Shown in pieces: positions 1 to 13,827 of a DNA stretch of 64,000 bases (position 1 is its first letter; each line of letters begins with the position of its first letter). The translations under genes and the position numbers were made by a program. This DNA is from Paramacrobiotus metropolitanus (taxonomy: Eukaryota; Tardigrada; Eutardigrada; Parachela; Macrobiotidae): NCBI RefSeq assembly GCF_019649055.1, contig NW_026570223.1, positions 3,224,001 to 3,288,000 on the forward strand, in the 5' to 3' direction. Below the pieces are notes generated by a model that saw nothing but the letters and a program-made list of their open reading frames with translations, was not told the DNA's origin and did not search any database.

Positions 1-48
1 TGATTTTGTTATAAAGTTCGCTCGTATTACTGCTAATTAGGCACAAAC

Positions 49-2173
49 TTACGCGGCATCAACAGAACCATTTCCTAGTGGAGCTGGGTCCTCAGTACCG
101 GCCTTTCCCGCCAAGGCCTGCAAGTTTCGGTACGGCGGAACATATTGAGGCGTCGTCTCCAGCATGGGCTTGTCAAAAATCCGTTCTCGACGGCGCACAA
201 TTAGCTCCTGAACAGCGTGCACAATTAAAAGCATCGTAATAACAGATAAATGCACACTGATTATGTTACTGACATTTCACACAACACAATAGACTGGAAT
301 AAACAATTTCCGGTAAAATTCACCGGTATTGCGTCAACCAGTGTGGGAATTAAATGCAGGAATAATCATCCAGGTCTGTATAAGAAACGGCAACATACCG
401 TAATCTTCATGCGGACAAAGGAGTCGTAAGTAGCGATTTCCTGTTCAGACACTGCATCGGTAGTCACGCGTACCAACAAGGCGTCCTTTTTAGCGGCATT
501 AGCCACCCGTTGCAGGGTGTCAACCATATTCAGACTGGGATCGCGCAATCCGGGAATGACAATGTACGCCATATACAGGGAGTGGGTTTTGGATGGTCCA
601 TATTCATATAGAACTGCGTAATACGCCCAAAATCATTTATAGCTTGCGCAAATGCTGACATTTGCTTACAAGGAAACCCGAAGGCAGTGACCGCTTCCAG
701 ATAAACGCTACTCTAGCGTACGTGGTTATCAGTTGGCTGCAATGTAATGCAGTCTGCATAGAATTGTTTAATTAAACCCTCAAAATCATTAATCTGGTAT
801 TCCGCTATTGACACCGTCATTCACAATAACATCCATATTATAACATCCATAAACATTCTGTTATATACTTATTATTATTTTATACTCGTGTCAATTCTAA
901 TTTGTGCAAGATTTCGATGCTCATTGTTCGAGAATCTATAACGTTTTACAAATTTAACAAAGAGAATACAGTGCACGACCGGCCGCATTTACGCGCATAA
1001 CCGGACAGTTCGCCAATACGAAACATTAATATTAAAGCAAATAAAATTTAAGCAGCTTACCAAAATCCGTTCCGAATTTCACACCCGATGTCACCACATA
1101 TTTCAGGCGGCGAAAATGACAGTACGCAGCGAAGAAATATGGAAATAATGGATGCAGCCGCATAAATATCCCCATCAACGCCCTGGGATCAATTTCCATT
1201 CCGCTGGAACCGTCCCAGATGCGCAGACAGTTCGTCACAATGCTGAGGAAGTATGCCTCAAACAGGTTGAGAGTACCGACCGGTTGGATGTGAGCGGGCG
1301 GGGGAAATGAGTCCGTTTCCGGGTCGTATGTTTTGCTGCCGTCGGACTCTCCAAACGGTGCCCGTACACCACGCTCGTAGACTTTGAAACGATGAGCTTC
1401 ACCGAAATGGCCCTGTGTTGCAAGGAATATTATTAAAAAAATTCGATACTTCCACAAAAAGTCAAATTTTAAGCAGACAGGGGTTCGTATTACGTTATTA
1501 ACAATCAACTGCAATCTCAGTCTTGAAGGATTCAAGAAGCATACGGTATGCTGCATACCGTGATAATTATATCGTCTCACAGATATTTAATTCTGCAATC
1601 AATTTTACGATCAAAGTCCTGTTTAGCGTTCAATGGACATTGAAAGATACAAAAACATCTATTCGCACAGGGAAAAATTTTTGTATTATAAAAATTATTC
1701 CAGAGAATGCGAAATGGAAGTGAATTCGTTGGGGAGCGTAAGAAGCAAAAGAAATCTCAAACTGAAACCGATAACCGGCTAGGCACAACGGAACTTGATC
1801 AAACAGGGTACAGTTCGAACTGTTCGATGACCGAAGTGACACCGTACCCTGTTTGATCCCATCAAAGAGAGCAGAAATTACAGTACGCTTTTATACCATA
1901 GTGATCATTACTTACGCGATGTTGACGCAGGAAACGAAAAGTCACCATATCGTAGAGGAAGACCTGGCTGCCTACTAGCAAGCCCTGAAGAACCAGACCA
2001 TCCGCTGCCTGTGGATACGGTACGCTCTCGCAGTTCCGTCCACCGCGGCGCATAAATCGCCGTGGACCGCGGCGGACTTTGGGGATGGGCTTGCGGAAGT
2101 TGATGGTATAATGAGGAATGTGGACAGGTCGAGGACGAACGACAGAGCCAACATCGGGTGCAACGGCGGACAT
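49..2173 (-). CDS. TSEN2: tRNA-splicing endonuclease subunit Sen2 (TSEN2), 4 exons, about 327 aa
   Basis: Catalytic subunit that cuts intron-containing pre-tRNAs in the nucleus, as part of the four-subunit TSEN complex. Exons I place at 2173-1916, 1412-1061, 613-399 and 207-49; the phases agree at all junctions and give 327 codons plus TAA. Exon 2 carries the family stretch ending KYVVTSGVKFGTDF. Exon 3 carries the catalytic triad: Tyr206 in VLYEYGP, His214 eight residues later, and Lys245 thirty-one residues after that. This is the same Y-8-H-31-K spacing as yeast Sen2. The end resembles the human C-terminal VQEVILSRW segment. At 327 aa it is shorter than human TSEN2 (465 aa), mainly in the linker before the catalytic domain. 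The start Met at 2173 is the first in the open frame; an upstream exon cannot be excluded. Confidence 0.88.
1797..1858. repeat. 15-bp perfect inverted repeat with 32-bp loop in TSEN2 intron 1
   Basis: GATCAAACAGGGTAC at 1797-1811 is followed at 1844-1858 by its exact reverse complement. The transcript could fold into a hairpin. It could be the remnant of a very short inverted-repeat element. No target-site duplication is evident. Confidence 0.6.
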
Positions 2174-2344
2174 CTCTGTGGTTCTTGTTTCGGTGCTGTT
2201 TCAAAAGTCCAAGACAGACAAAACGACCAAGCACTGGACCAACAAAAGGCAGTTCTGTATCCCACCTCAGCCTGGATGGCTGGTTAATTTGGAAATACTG
2301 ACACTCACCTTTCACTACTTTACTCAGATCGTTCCCTCAGAGTA

Positions 2345-2834
2345 TGGGGCCAGTGCGCTAAGCATCTTCGGTAGCGATTACGAATCCGATTAAGACATTT
2401 TCTCCAGAAAATTTCTTAATCGCTCGGGTTTTTAATCGGTTTATTAATCGATTTAACACCACAGGTGCGCAAAACCGATTAAAAAATCAAGCGATACGAA
2501 AATTTCATGGAGTCAAATAGAAAATTCGGCAATATGGACCCCCAAAAAGCACCCCGGATCAGTATCCCTAGTTAGGCTGTCAGACATCGTAACTGCTAGC
2601 GAAATAACCCCAGAATAACCGCTAACCGATTAAGACTTTTACCGATTAAGAAAATTCCGAAAATTTCTTAATCGCTTTTGCTCAACCGGTTGCGATTAAG
2701 ATTTTGTGCAACCGGAAGTGTTTCGGATTGTCCAATAGACGCATTCGGGAGGTGCGGTCGCTTGAGTCAGGATGAAAAAGCATTAATCGGATCGGTTTCT
2801 TAATCGGTTTTGGAGCTTAGCGCACACTGCCCTA
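2345..2834. mobile_element. MITE-like element with imperfect terminal inverted repeats, TA flanks and many CGATTAA motifs
   Basis: The left end (TGGGGCCAGTGCGCTAAGC) and the reverse complement of the right end (TAGGGCAGTGTGCGCTAAGC) match apart from small indels and mismatches, and each is flanked by TA. No ORF of note lies inside. The interior holds about eleven copies of CGATTAA or its complement TTAATCG. The element starts about 170 bp upstream of the TSEN2 start codon. A TA flank fits a Tc1/mariner-type non-autonomous element, but the family is not proven. Confidence 0.55.
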
Positions 2835-5800
2835 TATCAAGGGTAATATTATGCTAATGTTGAAAGTAAGTAACGACTAATAAGAGAAAACAAAACAGCT
2901 TTGCAAAATCACGGGCATCAACAAGGAACCTGTTGCTATCTAAGCAGTCAGCAGATACAATTGATGGATCGAACATTCGAAAGGTGAATTCGAAATTTTG
3001 CAGCCAGACTGCCCCTTCACGGCGCGAGTCGAGTCCGCAGAGCAATCGTGACGATTGACCGGTTCACCACATAAAAGTGACAAAACTGACTTGTGAGATA
3101 TAGATATAAAGTAAGTACTTACATACAGTACTCACCAGTCAAGTTCTTAAAATAAAAATAAATGTCATTTAAAAATTGAAAAGTTTATCACGTTTTGCAT
3201 TTTTGGATCAAATAGACTCGTTAGTACTATCCTGTACTGTACGCAGATGTATGTATTCTTTGTAATTCTCATTGCAACCATATGATTCACTAACAGATAT
3301 GACAATAAAAATAATATGAACGGGGTTTTGTATTATTTTTCGATGATCGGTTAATTTGCTATTAATTTTGTCGTCCTTGGTATACAAGATTTAACATTTT
3401 GGAAATTGACTGAAAAAATCTGCAATAGCTTACTATTAGTTCCAGTTTGTATCTTTCAGCAGCACCTGTCCGAAAATTGATTTTACATGACGTGTAGAGA
3501 TGTGGTCATTTTAAATGTTTGGCAACATGTCACGATCTCGACCATACGGGGCCTTCGGCATGCGGCATGCGCATTCTGGAAGCAGTGTTTATTTTAGCAA
3601 GAACATATGACGAATAGTTACTTGTTATACGAAACTCTACAAAGTTAACCACAGGTTCATGGTGTTCCAAGGTCTTCCGTATATGCTATCTGTAATTGCG
3701 GTTGCGGAAGCTATTCGATAAACCTTCTAAAAGATTAAGCGGTAAGACGAAACCACTACAATATTCTAAACATAGACAGGGATTTAATATCCCGCGAATA
3801 GAGAACTGCATGATTGTTCGTATAACACTAATTTGTCCACCCCGAAAAGTGTCGGGCATGTTCGTCATAAATGATACTGCAACACTGTGACGGCATGATA
3901 ATACTTTAATAATATGACTAGCAGCTGTAGCCGACGTTCGCTTGCACAACGTCCGCTGGTAACTATGCAATTAATGTCCGTTAAGTATAGCGTATAAATG
4001 ATCCTAAATAAGCTTTTCCATTTAGCATGTGACCAAACCCATGATTCCCTCATTGTCCAATGCGGCTTAAAGTGACATGTGGCCTTGACCTTTCCGAAAC
4101 AATTATCCCTGGTGTTGCGCTGCATTAAATATCCCGCGGCTTTTGTATGAATCGTATAAGAGGCACGATACATAGTCCAAAATGTAGTAATTACGAACCT
4201 TCCAGAAGCATCTATAATAATATGGATTTTGCTTCGAAGTACAAACGGTATACAAGCGCATGCAGTGGGCGTCAATTATTTCGTTCTATACAAATATGCA
4301 AAACAAATTCAAGTAAGTACTTACTGTTAAAGCATTGTTATAGCTGCAAGGCTTCATTTACCTACAGAAGGATAATTTTTGAAAGGGTTGGCTTTTACCC
4401 ACAAAAGAACGTACACGCGATGAAACTGTTTGCAGCGTACAATATGTACAGATATTAGCTCATAAAGCAACAAATTTGGAAATACGAAATGCCAATAAAT
4501 ACTAAATCGCTTTTAAAAACGCACTCCGCAGCATAAATTGAGCGAATTGCAAACCGGTACGATAGTTACAGTCGGAGGTAAACACGATGTAATATTTTTT
4601 ATATAATTATTACAATATTATTTATGTGCATATGGTAGTAATTACCTCGTTCAATTAGGAGAATTTTTAGTAAGAATATTTGGCGTGATAAGAATTGTGA
4701 TACACTGTACCGGCACTTTTAAGAACATGCGCAATGCAGATGCTTTATTTATACTGATGCTGTATTTTACGATCGATGTTAAGGACGAGAGCATCCAATT
4801 AGTACCTATACATGTGTAAAAGATAACAGTTGCTTTAAGCTATCCTCACATTAATGTTCGTTATTGCCAGGTTTGTCTTAAGTGGTGGGAAAATTCCGTT
4901 TAAGTCCACAAACACCCGAGACGGTTCAAACGGCACAGAGATCGCCATAGCCTGTAATGAAATTTTAGTGTTGACGGGAAAGTTGTCAGCGGAACTTGCG
5001 TATGCCGACTTACGTCTACGGCTTTTTGAGCAAAAATAGCCTGCTTGGACGGTAAAGGTCAAAGAGTAGCATGAAATGGAGATTTTTTGTTTACCGGACA
5101 ATTATACTGATTCACTTCTAAATCACTCTGACATAACCGGTGTAATTTACGTCAAATCACTGCATGCTTCGCTGACCTTCGCGTTCAAAATGTGCGTGTG
5201 AAGGCATTTTGCAAATTCAGTTACAGACCACATTGAATAATTTGATTAATACATGCGCGCACCGGCGCACGTTTTGAACATCGTATGATAATAATCAGAT
5301 TTGGGCTTCAGTGAATTAATTAATTTAATCATTCGGCCCTAATTCCAAGATCGGCTGTTTTTTAATAGATGCTTATAGTTAAACAGATTTAAAATAAATA
5401 CGGTTTTACTCCTTCGGTTATGAAAAGCGCTTTTGCGCTTTTTTAAATAGAGTGGCTTTCAATCCATAACTGACGCTTATTTAAAATTAGATTTATCTTT
5501 GTATCACTCGAATTCTATTCCTCAGGCTTTAATGTAATCGATTTTTTTGACTCCAAACGTGTGTGAAGAGTTTACACAATTTTCATTTCAAAGTTCGAAA
5601 CCCAACAATAGTCTCTTGTTCAAAATTTATGTTGGAACGACTGGTCAATAAGGCAGTATTGATCTGATCAGTTGGTCCCTGGATCGGCATTCCATAAGTG
5701 TAAGGCTGGCTCTAAATAATATTTATCGGAAATACTGCGCTAGACCGAAAAGTGTCCATCGAGTGGTTTTCGATTCAAAGATACAAAGAAGCAAAAAACC

Positions 5801-7071
5801 TTTTTTACACGCGACAGTATGTACATAGGTAGCATACTTTGTTTTGAGAAACAGTGCACGCACAAAGAAGGAAAATCGTTAATGCTGATTTGAACCGATA
5901 CAGCAGGTCCAGGAAACGTTGTTTAAATGACGCTAATAAATCCGCTTGAAGGGCCTGTTGATTTAATTAAGCGTGACCTCAAGTTCATCGGAATCGGCCT
6001 TCGTTTCTCTACTGATCATTGTTTAATTAACCACATTAAAAAATTTTAACATATCAGAACGCAGCCGTAATTAAATAATCTTTTTAAATTTCCTGACCAT
6101 CTCATTTGCGCGGCATTAGTAGTATTGATGTCGAAATTTCTTACATAACTTATCATCAATAAGTAGCAAAACTGTGCATGTAAGTAAATAACAGCGCATA
6201 CCACGCATTTCTCACACAGGTAAGACACTTCCATTAACCTTTAGCGCGGCTACTACACTTTCCCTCTGATTCACTGTAACGCTACAAAAACAGGAATACG
6301 CCCTCAGCAATCCATTCTCTTAGCCCATTATCCTACATTTCTCCATGCGTACTCAAGAGATGAATTGAACATGTTTACGAGTGGTCGATCAGAAATTGGT
6401 TCCAGGTACACTGCGAGGATTCGTCGTATTAACGTGCGACAATAAGCAGCTGGGTAGCGCGCGCTGTAACCGAGTGAAATTTTTTATCTCATAGCGATAT
6501 GCATAAATGTTTACCCACCATATGCACAGCAACTCGATTAATTGACAAAAACGCTATGAGTAAGTACGAATGTAGAGCACGGATATGGATAGTCCGTACA
6601 CAGAGAACTAAAGCCAGGAGAAGTTCAATAGACGTGTTAGTGCGTGAACGACCGAATGTTAATTTAGCGGGTTTAAATGTTTGTACCAATCCCACAGTGC
6701 ATTTGGCAAACACCCGTTTTCTGTTTATAGGCGCGCTCTACAATGCAGCCTTTCGTATTCACCACGAAAATTGGTTCCACGATGTGGGAAGGGAATTCAT
6801 ACAATTCTCCTTGTTATCATTGATGCACTGATAGACCATGCGCGGATTTTCTACAGAATCTTCTTAATGATTTTAATCACCATCGTGGCTGGGGGGCAAA
6901 AAATAATTTCATGAATGAACATGTGATGGTGGGCTAAAGAGCATAAAAGCCGGCTTATGGTACAAGTCATGCGTGAGATTGCACAGCATCTCCATAGCTG
7001 ATCGAACCACAGACAAATGATGACACAGTATCCAGAAAACACTTCCCGCAAGAAACAATATTTCCGGGAAT
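2835..7071. other. Intergenic, no gene supported
   Basis: AT-rich DNA with only short ORFs on both strands, the longest about 136 codons. None has recognisable domain content or a splice-consistent partner exon. No RNA gene was recognised. Confidence 0.6.
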
Positions 7072-8967
7072 TTATTGCACATTACAGGAAGGGACACGGC
7101 GAACAGGTGAGGCTGGCTCGTGGGATTCGAGTCGGGTGGCCGGATTGGGACTGCGTGAGAGCTTCTTTTTGCGCGGGAAAGAGGGTGTTCGTTTAATACT
7201 CTCCACGGGTACATCAAGGAGATTCGGTACGGACTGTCGCCGGGTCATGTTCTTGGCCGGCGGACGACTTCCGGGTTCGCGCAGTGTCGATGCGTTGATC
7301 TGTATGATCATCTCTAAAATAAAAACCGAACAACACGGTTAGGCTTTTTTATGGCAATTGCATTACAATTTTGCCAACTCACGATCGAAGATTTTTTGTA
7401 CACTGTTTGGTTCCTGGACGGAGCACGAGACGAAACCGCAGTCTTCCCAATCGCAGTGCACCTACACCGTCAAATAAAATCAACCAAGTTATTAATTAAT
7501 CATTACTGACTTATTACTGCCTTGATATAAAATGAAGCACATTTGTTATGTTTTGTGTAGTATTTATTTTCGTTTGCACTGCATGCGTCTGCTAATTTAC
7601 TATTTTTGCTTTGATGTCATTACGAAAAACGGCCTCTTCTAATTATCTGGTACAGATGTACACGTAAAAACTTCACGCCTAACAAAATATTTATTATAAA
7701 TCTCAATCGCAACTCTTTGCTAGCAACTCTTTGCTATCATTTGGTTTAAACGATAAATTTTAGCTGGGCTCACCACAAGTTCGGCGTAAGCCGTATCAAA
7801 GCTCCACTGATGCTTGGGAAGGTCAATCTTATTGGCAACAACAAGGATGGGAGGCTGATTGGCGGGGCTTTGAGATTGTTTAATACGGAGAATTTCCTGT
7901 CGCAATTCCTTGACGTGTTCAAAGGATTCCTCAGAGTCCACACTGCTAACTAGGATGAAAGCGTGCGCTTGTCTGATGGCTAATTCACGCATTGCCGGAA
8001 AATTTTGGTAATCGGATGTATCCAATAGCTCAACGGTTACGGCATGTCCAAATTCCGTGAATTCAATATGGTGCATTTCGTTGGAGCTGTGCCGTGACTT
8101 CCTTAATGACCTACAAATTACTAATAATTTGGTAACATAATTGGTTCAGTGCTCCCGGTAGAGATATGCAACGTTCAAAGACATTAAACTAAAATGCGCT
8201 TTGCTCATCTACTACCATATCAAATAAGTTTCAAATTTTTCCTTTTTTTAAAATTTTTCTGCCTTTTGCTTAAGCGTGATATGCATCGTCAAAACCTTTC
8301 ATAATATCCATTGATATCCAAAGCTAATAATCTAGAGTAGGCTGGACCGAGACAATATGGAGATTCATAATGTGCGGTTTCTTTCTTATTATTAAGAACA
8401 AACCATCAATTAAAGGCTAATATTTACCGTAAATTATTGATTAAAAGGGTTATTGCAGTATATTTGGTTTATCTGGATGTTTATATGTAATTAGTCATTG
8501 ACGGTTATCACTATTAACAATAAGTATTGGTGTTCTTGCGTCACGTTAATTGTGCATAGCCATTGCACATGTTTTATATTAAGTTGCTTGTAAATTAAAC
8601 AAGTTGCAATGGCACAAGAAGGTAAACAACACTACAAGCAATCATCATTGTGCTGAATTTGTGCAAACGATCTGCGGCTTTTTTATACCGAGTGTCTAAC
8701 GACTGACCTTTGTCTAACGAAATTCTCCACGAGGGCGCTTTTTCCCACACCATCTACAATATATGCATACATGACTTAATAATTAGTACTTTACAAATTC
8801 TTGCAAAACCGAACAAGAAACTGTTACTTACTTGAGCCGAGCATGACAACCCTGTAAGTTTCCTTGTTGTTGTTTTCGCCACCATCGCTTTTTGTGGCCT
8901 CCACTGTACGGCGCATGGGTCGCGGTGAGACCATGGCATGCAGGGAATTGTTAGGCTTTAGTGGCAT
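7072..8967 (-). CDS. Atypical Ras-like small GTPase with CAAX box, 5 exons, 279 aa
   Basis: Exons 8967-8832, 8753-8708, 8110-7774, 7461-7383 and 7313-7072 join in frame at every junction. An N-terminal extension of about 37 aa precedes the G domain. The P-loop GSNGVGKS is at residues 44-51, the switch II region begins DTSDYQNFPAMRE at 91, and the G4 motif NKID is present. A Lys/Arg-rich tail (RKKK) ends in CNVQ, a CAAX prenylation signal, so a membrane-anchored signalling GTPase is expected. Spacing from P-loop to DTxG is exactly that of Ras, so no exon is missing. Oddities: the Ras Gly12 position is Asn46, Gly60 is Asp94, Gln61 is Tyr95, and the Thr35 position is Ser69. The FPAMRELAI stretch suggests the divergent insect-type Ras-like group rather than H-Ras, Rap or Ral. 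No symbol assigned. Confidence 0.85.
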
Positions 8968-11900
8968 AACGAACGGTAGATGCATCCGAGTATGTGAATA
9001 ATGTCAGTACAGAGAAAAACCGGCACAAAACAGTGTTCCAGCTTTTTAGTAGCAAAGTCGATTAATTAACCGTGGCAAGCCGCGAGAGAAAATGATGGAC
9101 GTGAGAATACACCCGAGCAGGCATGCAGTCGCAGCATCATTTATATATACCGGCACCTTCTGCTGAATCAATTTGCAGATTTTACGTACAAGCGTAAGGT
9201 TTCCGGTGTGTCAGATTACCGGTTGTCAATCTCGAGGGAATCATGGGACTTCCTCGGGAACGGATATCTTAAATCACACGTCAGCTCCGCCCCTATGGAG
9301 CTCCGCCGCTTAAATGTCCCAGGGAAAAAACGTGAAATGCTAAAATGCTTGGTAACTACGTGATATTCTTACTTGCACCATGTGATTCTATAACAGCTGT
9401 ACGGCCGGCCGCATAGGATTACCAAACAATCACAAAAAGCTTAAAATCCATAATTATGAAAAACTGTATTTTTGCTAAGCCTGATAAATTTATTGCTGCT
9501 TGTTTCAGTTTTGTACTTTTTAGCGTAGTTAATAATCTGTATAGCTCGAATGAAGTAATGGCTGATGTAGAGGTTTTTGATCATGCGCACGGACATATGA
9601 ACCGTGTATCCGTTGGCAAAAAAATATTTTTCGTATAAGGTAGTTTGCGCAAACTGATTTACTTGCTTTACTTACAATTGTTAACTAATAATCGGTACGA
9701 GTGCATATCACTATAACAAATCTGCCAAATTCTCACTTTTTTACGAATTTGATGGCCGAACGCATGGTTAGTCTAACACACTATTGACAGTGTCAATTTG
9801 ACACGGCATAACATTACTAGCGTAACTATTTATTACTACTAGTTACTAGCGTAACTATTTATTATGCCATGCTATTGACCAAATATATTAATATATAGAT
9901 CATTTACGACAATGGTCGATAAATTATCCAAGTTATACTCGTTGATCTATGTTTTCATTGATTTAACAGTCAACAGAAATCTCTTTGGCTCCTTAGCATT
10001 CGGTAGGTGTATTAATTAAACGATACCCGGCATTTTTCTTCCTGCTTAATTTAGTTACGTAGGCGCAGAAGTTCACGAATTAGCTTCTACGTATCAAATG
10101 ATTTCCCAATTATAGCATCTGCATTCGTGACAGCAGATTTCCGTTTCCCGTTTAGCAGAAGAGCTCCAGGGTTCTGCCAGCTAATTGGGAATTTCACCGT
10201 TCATTCTCATTTGCACCACTTAACCTGCCAGTACCGTGACCGAATCGTCTGTCGAGCACAAAAAAATCATTGCGTAGTTGACCGCAACACCTGTCACGTC
10301 AGCAAAGTGCTTTTACCTTGCCCTACGTCACTACAAGATACAGTTGTGGTAGACGGACACTCACCAGCAGTAATATGCGCCTACAGGCTGTAACGAGGAA
10401 TTGCTGTAGATGAAAGGGATTTTTTAACTTACTTTGATGGTTAATAATACTGCTCTAGATGTACAATACACATGTAGTACAATAGGAAGACTATTTAGGT
10501 TTTGTGACAAATAAAACTGTATGCAACACACAAGTACGTATATAATATTGCAGTCTGCAGTTTCTTGTTCTAAACTGATTAATCGACGTTCTTTTAAGTA
10601 GTACAGTAACCGACAAAAATTTTTAACTGCAGTCTTGTCTGAGAATATTGTCTTATTCGACGGGAAATCTGTGCAACATGAAATGGCTTTTGTGAAACAA
10701 TTACGGCAATTATTAGATATTACAGCCATTATAACCTGGAATGCCATGTGTGCGCGAACAAGCCGCCCAGCATGAGGGAATATCATGCCTGGATACGTGA
10801 TTCGTGCTGAGAATGTCTCTTGTTCAGATTTGTTACACTTAAAACTGTGCACAATGAGGGAGCAAGCTCGATTCATAAAGACACGCGGCGCTGCTTTGTT
10901 GTATTCGTGCATATGCGTCAAGACCACTTAAATCATGCACCAAAATTTGTTTATCACTCAGTTATTACAGGTTGTTTGCATATTAAAGCAGTTACTTGTA
11001 CTTTGAAGCAGAACTGCAGCAATGGTATAAGTACTTATTTGCATAGTGTGGGAGATACAATATATATTACGGCTATTATTAAAATAAATGCAGTATGCTG
11101 ACAATAAGCATGAGCTGGCGCATAATCACTTTGTTTTTTATTTCAAAAACTTTTGATCGTTATTGAAAATTTAGCATGGAGAATCGAGATAAGAAAAGCA
11201 CTTATTACGTCAGGTTCGTTGAGAACTATGTACAGATCTGCGCAGAACTTTGAATCTGCACTAAATGCTTTGCTAGACGGTTAAAAAAAATTTTATCACT
11301 TATTTGTAATGCAGACCAACAAACCGACGTCATAAAATAATATAACATACAAAAAGTTAGCAAAAAGCTTTAAGAGTTTAAACTGACAAAAAGGTTTGCA
11401 TGGCGCCTCTTTAAAGTACCTTCTTATTTGTTACGCTACTCTTATAATATTAGTGTCAGCCGACGTAGTGCAGTAACTGGTTCTTTGACGCCGACAAAGA
11501 ACTTTATTATTGTTCTGGCAATTACAGTGATTCACGCTAATTATACCTCGTATCATCGAAGATGTATGTAGAAGACACAGCGTTATAGGGCTCATTGTAC
11601 AGGACTTTAAGAGACGTAATAATTTTCAGTAGAAACGCCGGAAGCACCATATTTTATCATTCAGGTTACCTTAGCACCTATATATAGTGCGAATTAATTT
11701 ACATCGGCTCTAGGCCTTTGGCTACAAAAATTATTTTCGGCTAAGCAGTTTACGGTTTCGATACGCTGCAAGTAAACCCCTTTCTGTTTCTGAGAAATCG
11801 AAATATGCCCGTCTATATGGTGTACGCGAAAGCACTATACGATGAATTGAACTGTTTCTGGTGACGTCTCTAAAAATAATTTTCCAGTCATAATTAATAA

Positions 11901-13827
11901 CACTATTGTCATGTAATTATAATCAGCCAGAATATTGTATTGATTGCATTGACCTTGTATGCGAACCTCGCGATGGATCCTGTCTAAACTAGAGCGCGGA
12001 GCAGATACTCCTGCACTCCTGTAATAGTGACGGAAATACTGTTGGAACTGACTTATGAATCAAATCTCCTTCCTTTCTTACCAGTTTGAATAACATTGGT
12101 ATTCTTACCTGCCAGCTCTGTTATCTATTTGTTTAAATTCTGTCGTTTAAAAATTTAAAAATTTATATTATATATAGATTACAACATTTATATTACTTTA
12201 TATAGATGATTTGCATTAGCCAACGTAATTTTGTACGTCCAGGGTAGTCAGGTCAATTGTAATGGCGTAAAGACTTTGTGGGACGTTGCATTCTGGTGCA
12301 AAATTACAGAACTCGATATAGAAGACATGTAACAAATTTTGAGCGTTGTTCTCATAATCGAAAGTTTATGCAGCTTCCTTTATTGTAAACATCGCTATCA
12401 GTTTACCTAAACCTCAGCTATTGCACGTGTGTTGAATGATGATTGATGATGGTGTTCAAGGTAGCAGCTGCAGCTCTATATCGCTGCCGACTTTCTAATT
12501 TTAGTTTAATTTTGACCCTATATCCATCAAAAATATTACTTGATTGCTTATATTTAGGTAGTATGCATAAACACTTAATTAGATAAAAAAATTTCAAATC
12601 AACAACTACAGAATGTAGTATCATGATCCTCTACTTTTTTACAAGCTATTTAGCAAAACTTTCGCTTTAAGTTAAGTCTAAACATACTAATTTTGAATAG
12701 TAGGTTTGACTGCCTCATAGTATGGATTCGCAGTGATCATGATTAGCCGTGAACACCGTCCAGCTTCTGCCATATGACCTTAATTAACGTTCATGGCCTA
12801 AATACCAGAAGCACTTCTAGATTAAATTATTATCTTCTACGCAATTAAATTTTACGCAATTAAATCGTAGTGCATATGCACTACGGTTAAAATTGCAGGT
12901 GTTACATCTAAAACTCACAAGACACAAGAGTAGGTACCGGTAAATTACTCATATGATACCGCAGTATAATCCTGCAGCTATTCACATAATTTCTGTCTGG
13001 AATTCTTTTCTGCACGCGCGCTTGGGAAAGCCGGCGTAAACAGCCAGCGGCTGTCGCAAGGTACAAATACCTCGTACCTTAGCAAAACTGTTTCCCGAAT
13101 CATCAATATGTATTGCAAGCGGAACAATACGTGTTTACTGAACATTGGTAGTGGAATGTGATCATATTCGCGACCTATATAGTAAACTAAGTGAAGTGAC
13201 ACCCGCGTTCATGCACACCATGCACCGCATGATATCCCCCTTATAGAAAACGAAATTAGCAAAGCCGTCTTGATTTCGCCGAAATGTTATAACGCTGTCA
13301 GGATTACTACAATGAGGGATTAGGAATCTGTGTAGTAATAGTAATAACGTGCCATTAACCTTAAATTACTATAGATGCTTACAAGAATGAAAGCAAAATG
13401 ATGCAAAGAGATGTTACACATATGCAGTATATATATGACAAACAGATATACTCGTATGAAAAAGTCCTGTTAGAGTATACAGTGTCAATTTACCCGGTCA
13501 TTCCAGAGGGTCGTTTCAAAATTCTACACACGCGGTAGTTGTTTAAGATTACGATGAGATTTAATTAAAGGGCAGACTTTGTGCAGAATTAAGCATTTTT
13601 AGCCGAGAAAACGATAAAAACTACTATACAATAATCACAGTTAGCAAAATACACAATAATACGAGCGCTAGACATTCTTTCTACGTTGCATGCAGCAGAA
13701 CCGGAACTCGTAAAAGTATAGTCACCCTTTGAAGAACTATTCAAGGCCTTTTTATTCTGGCCGCCAAATTCTTGTATATATGGGAAAGATTCAAACAGTT
13801 GACTGGACCTCTACGCTTTTAATGGGG
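8968..13827. other. Intergenic, no gene supported
   Basis: AT-rich. The longest ORF (10424-10927, minus, 167 codons) is Cys-rich without recognisable domains. A 22-bp direct repeat (TTACTAGCGTAACTATTTAT at its core) occurs at 9814-9835 and 9843-9864. Nothing else was identified. Confidence 0.55.
13751..13756 (-). terminator. Poly(A) signal candidate for the adhesion GPCR gene
   Basis: AATAAA on the minus strand, about 75 nt downstream of the stop codon at 13828. Confidence 0.45.

Noticed and set aside
3865-4275. 136-codon minus-strand ORF overlapping a 103-codon plus-strand ORF
   Set aside because: Open frames on both strands and no family resemblance; treated as chance.
10424-10927. 167-codon minus-strand ORF
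   Set aside because: No domain, no neighbouring in-phase exon, Cys-rich chance-like composition in AT-rich DNA.
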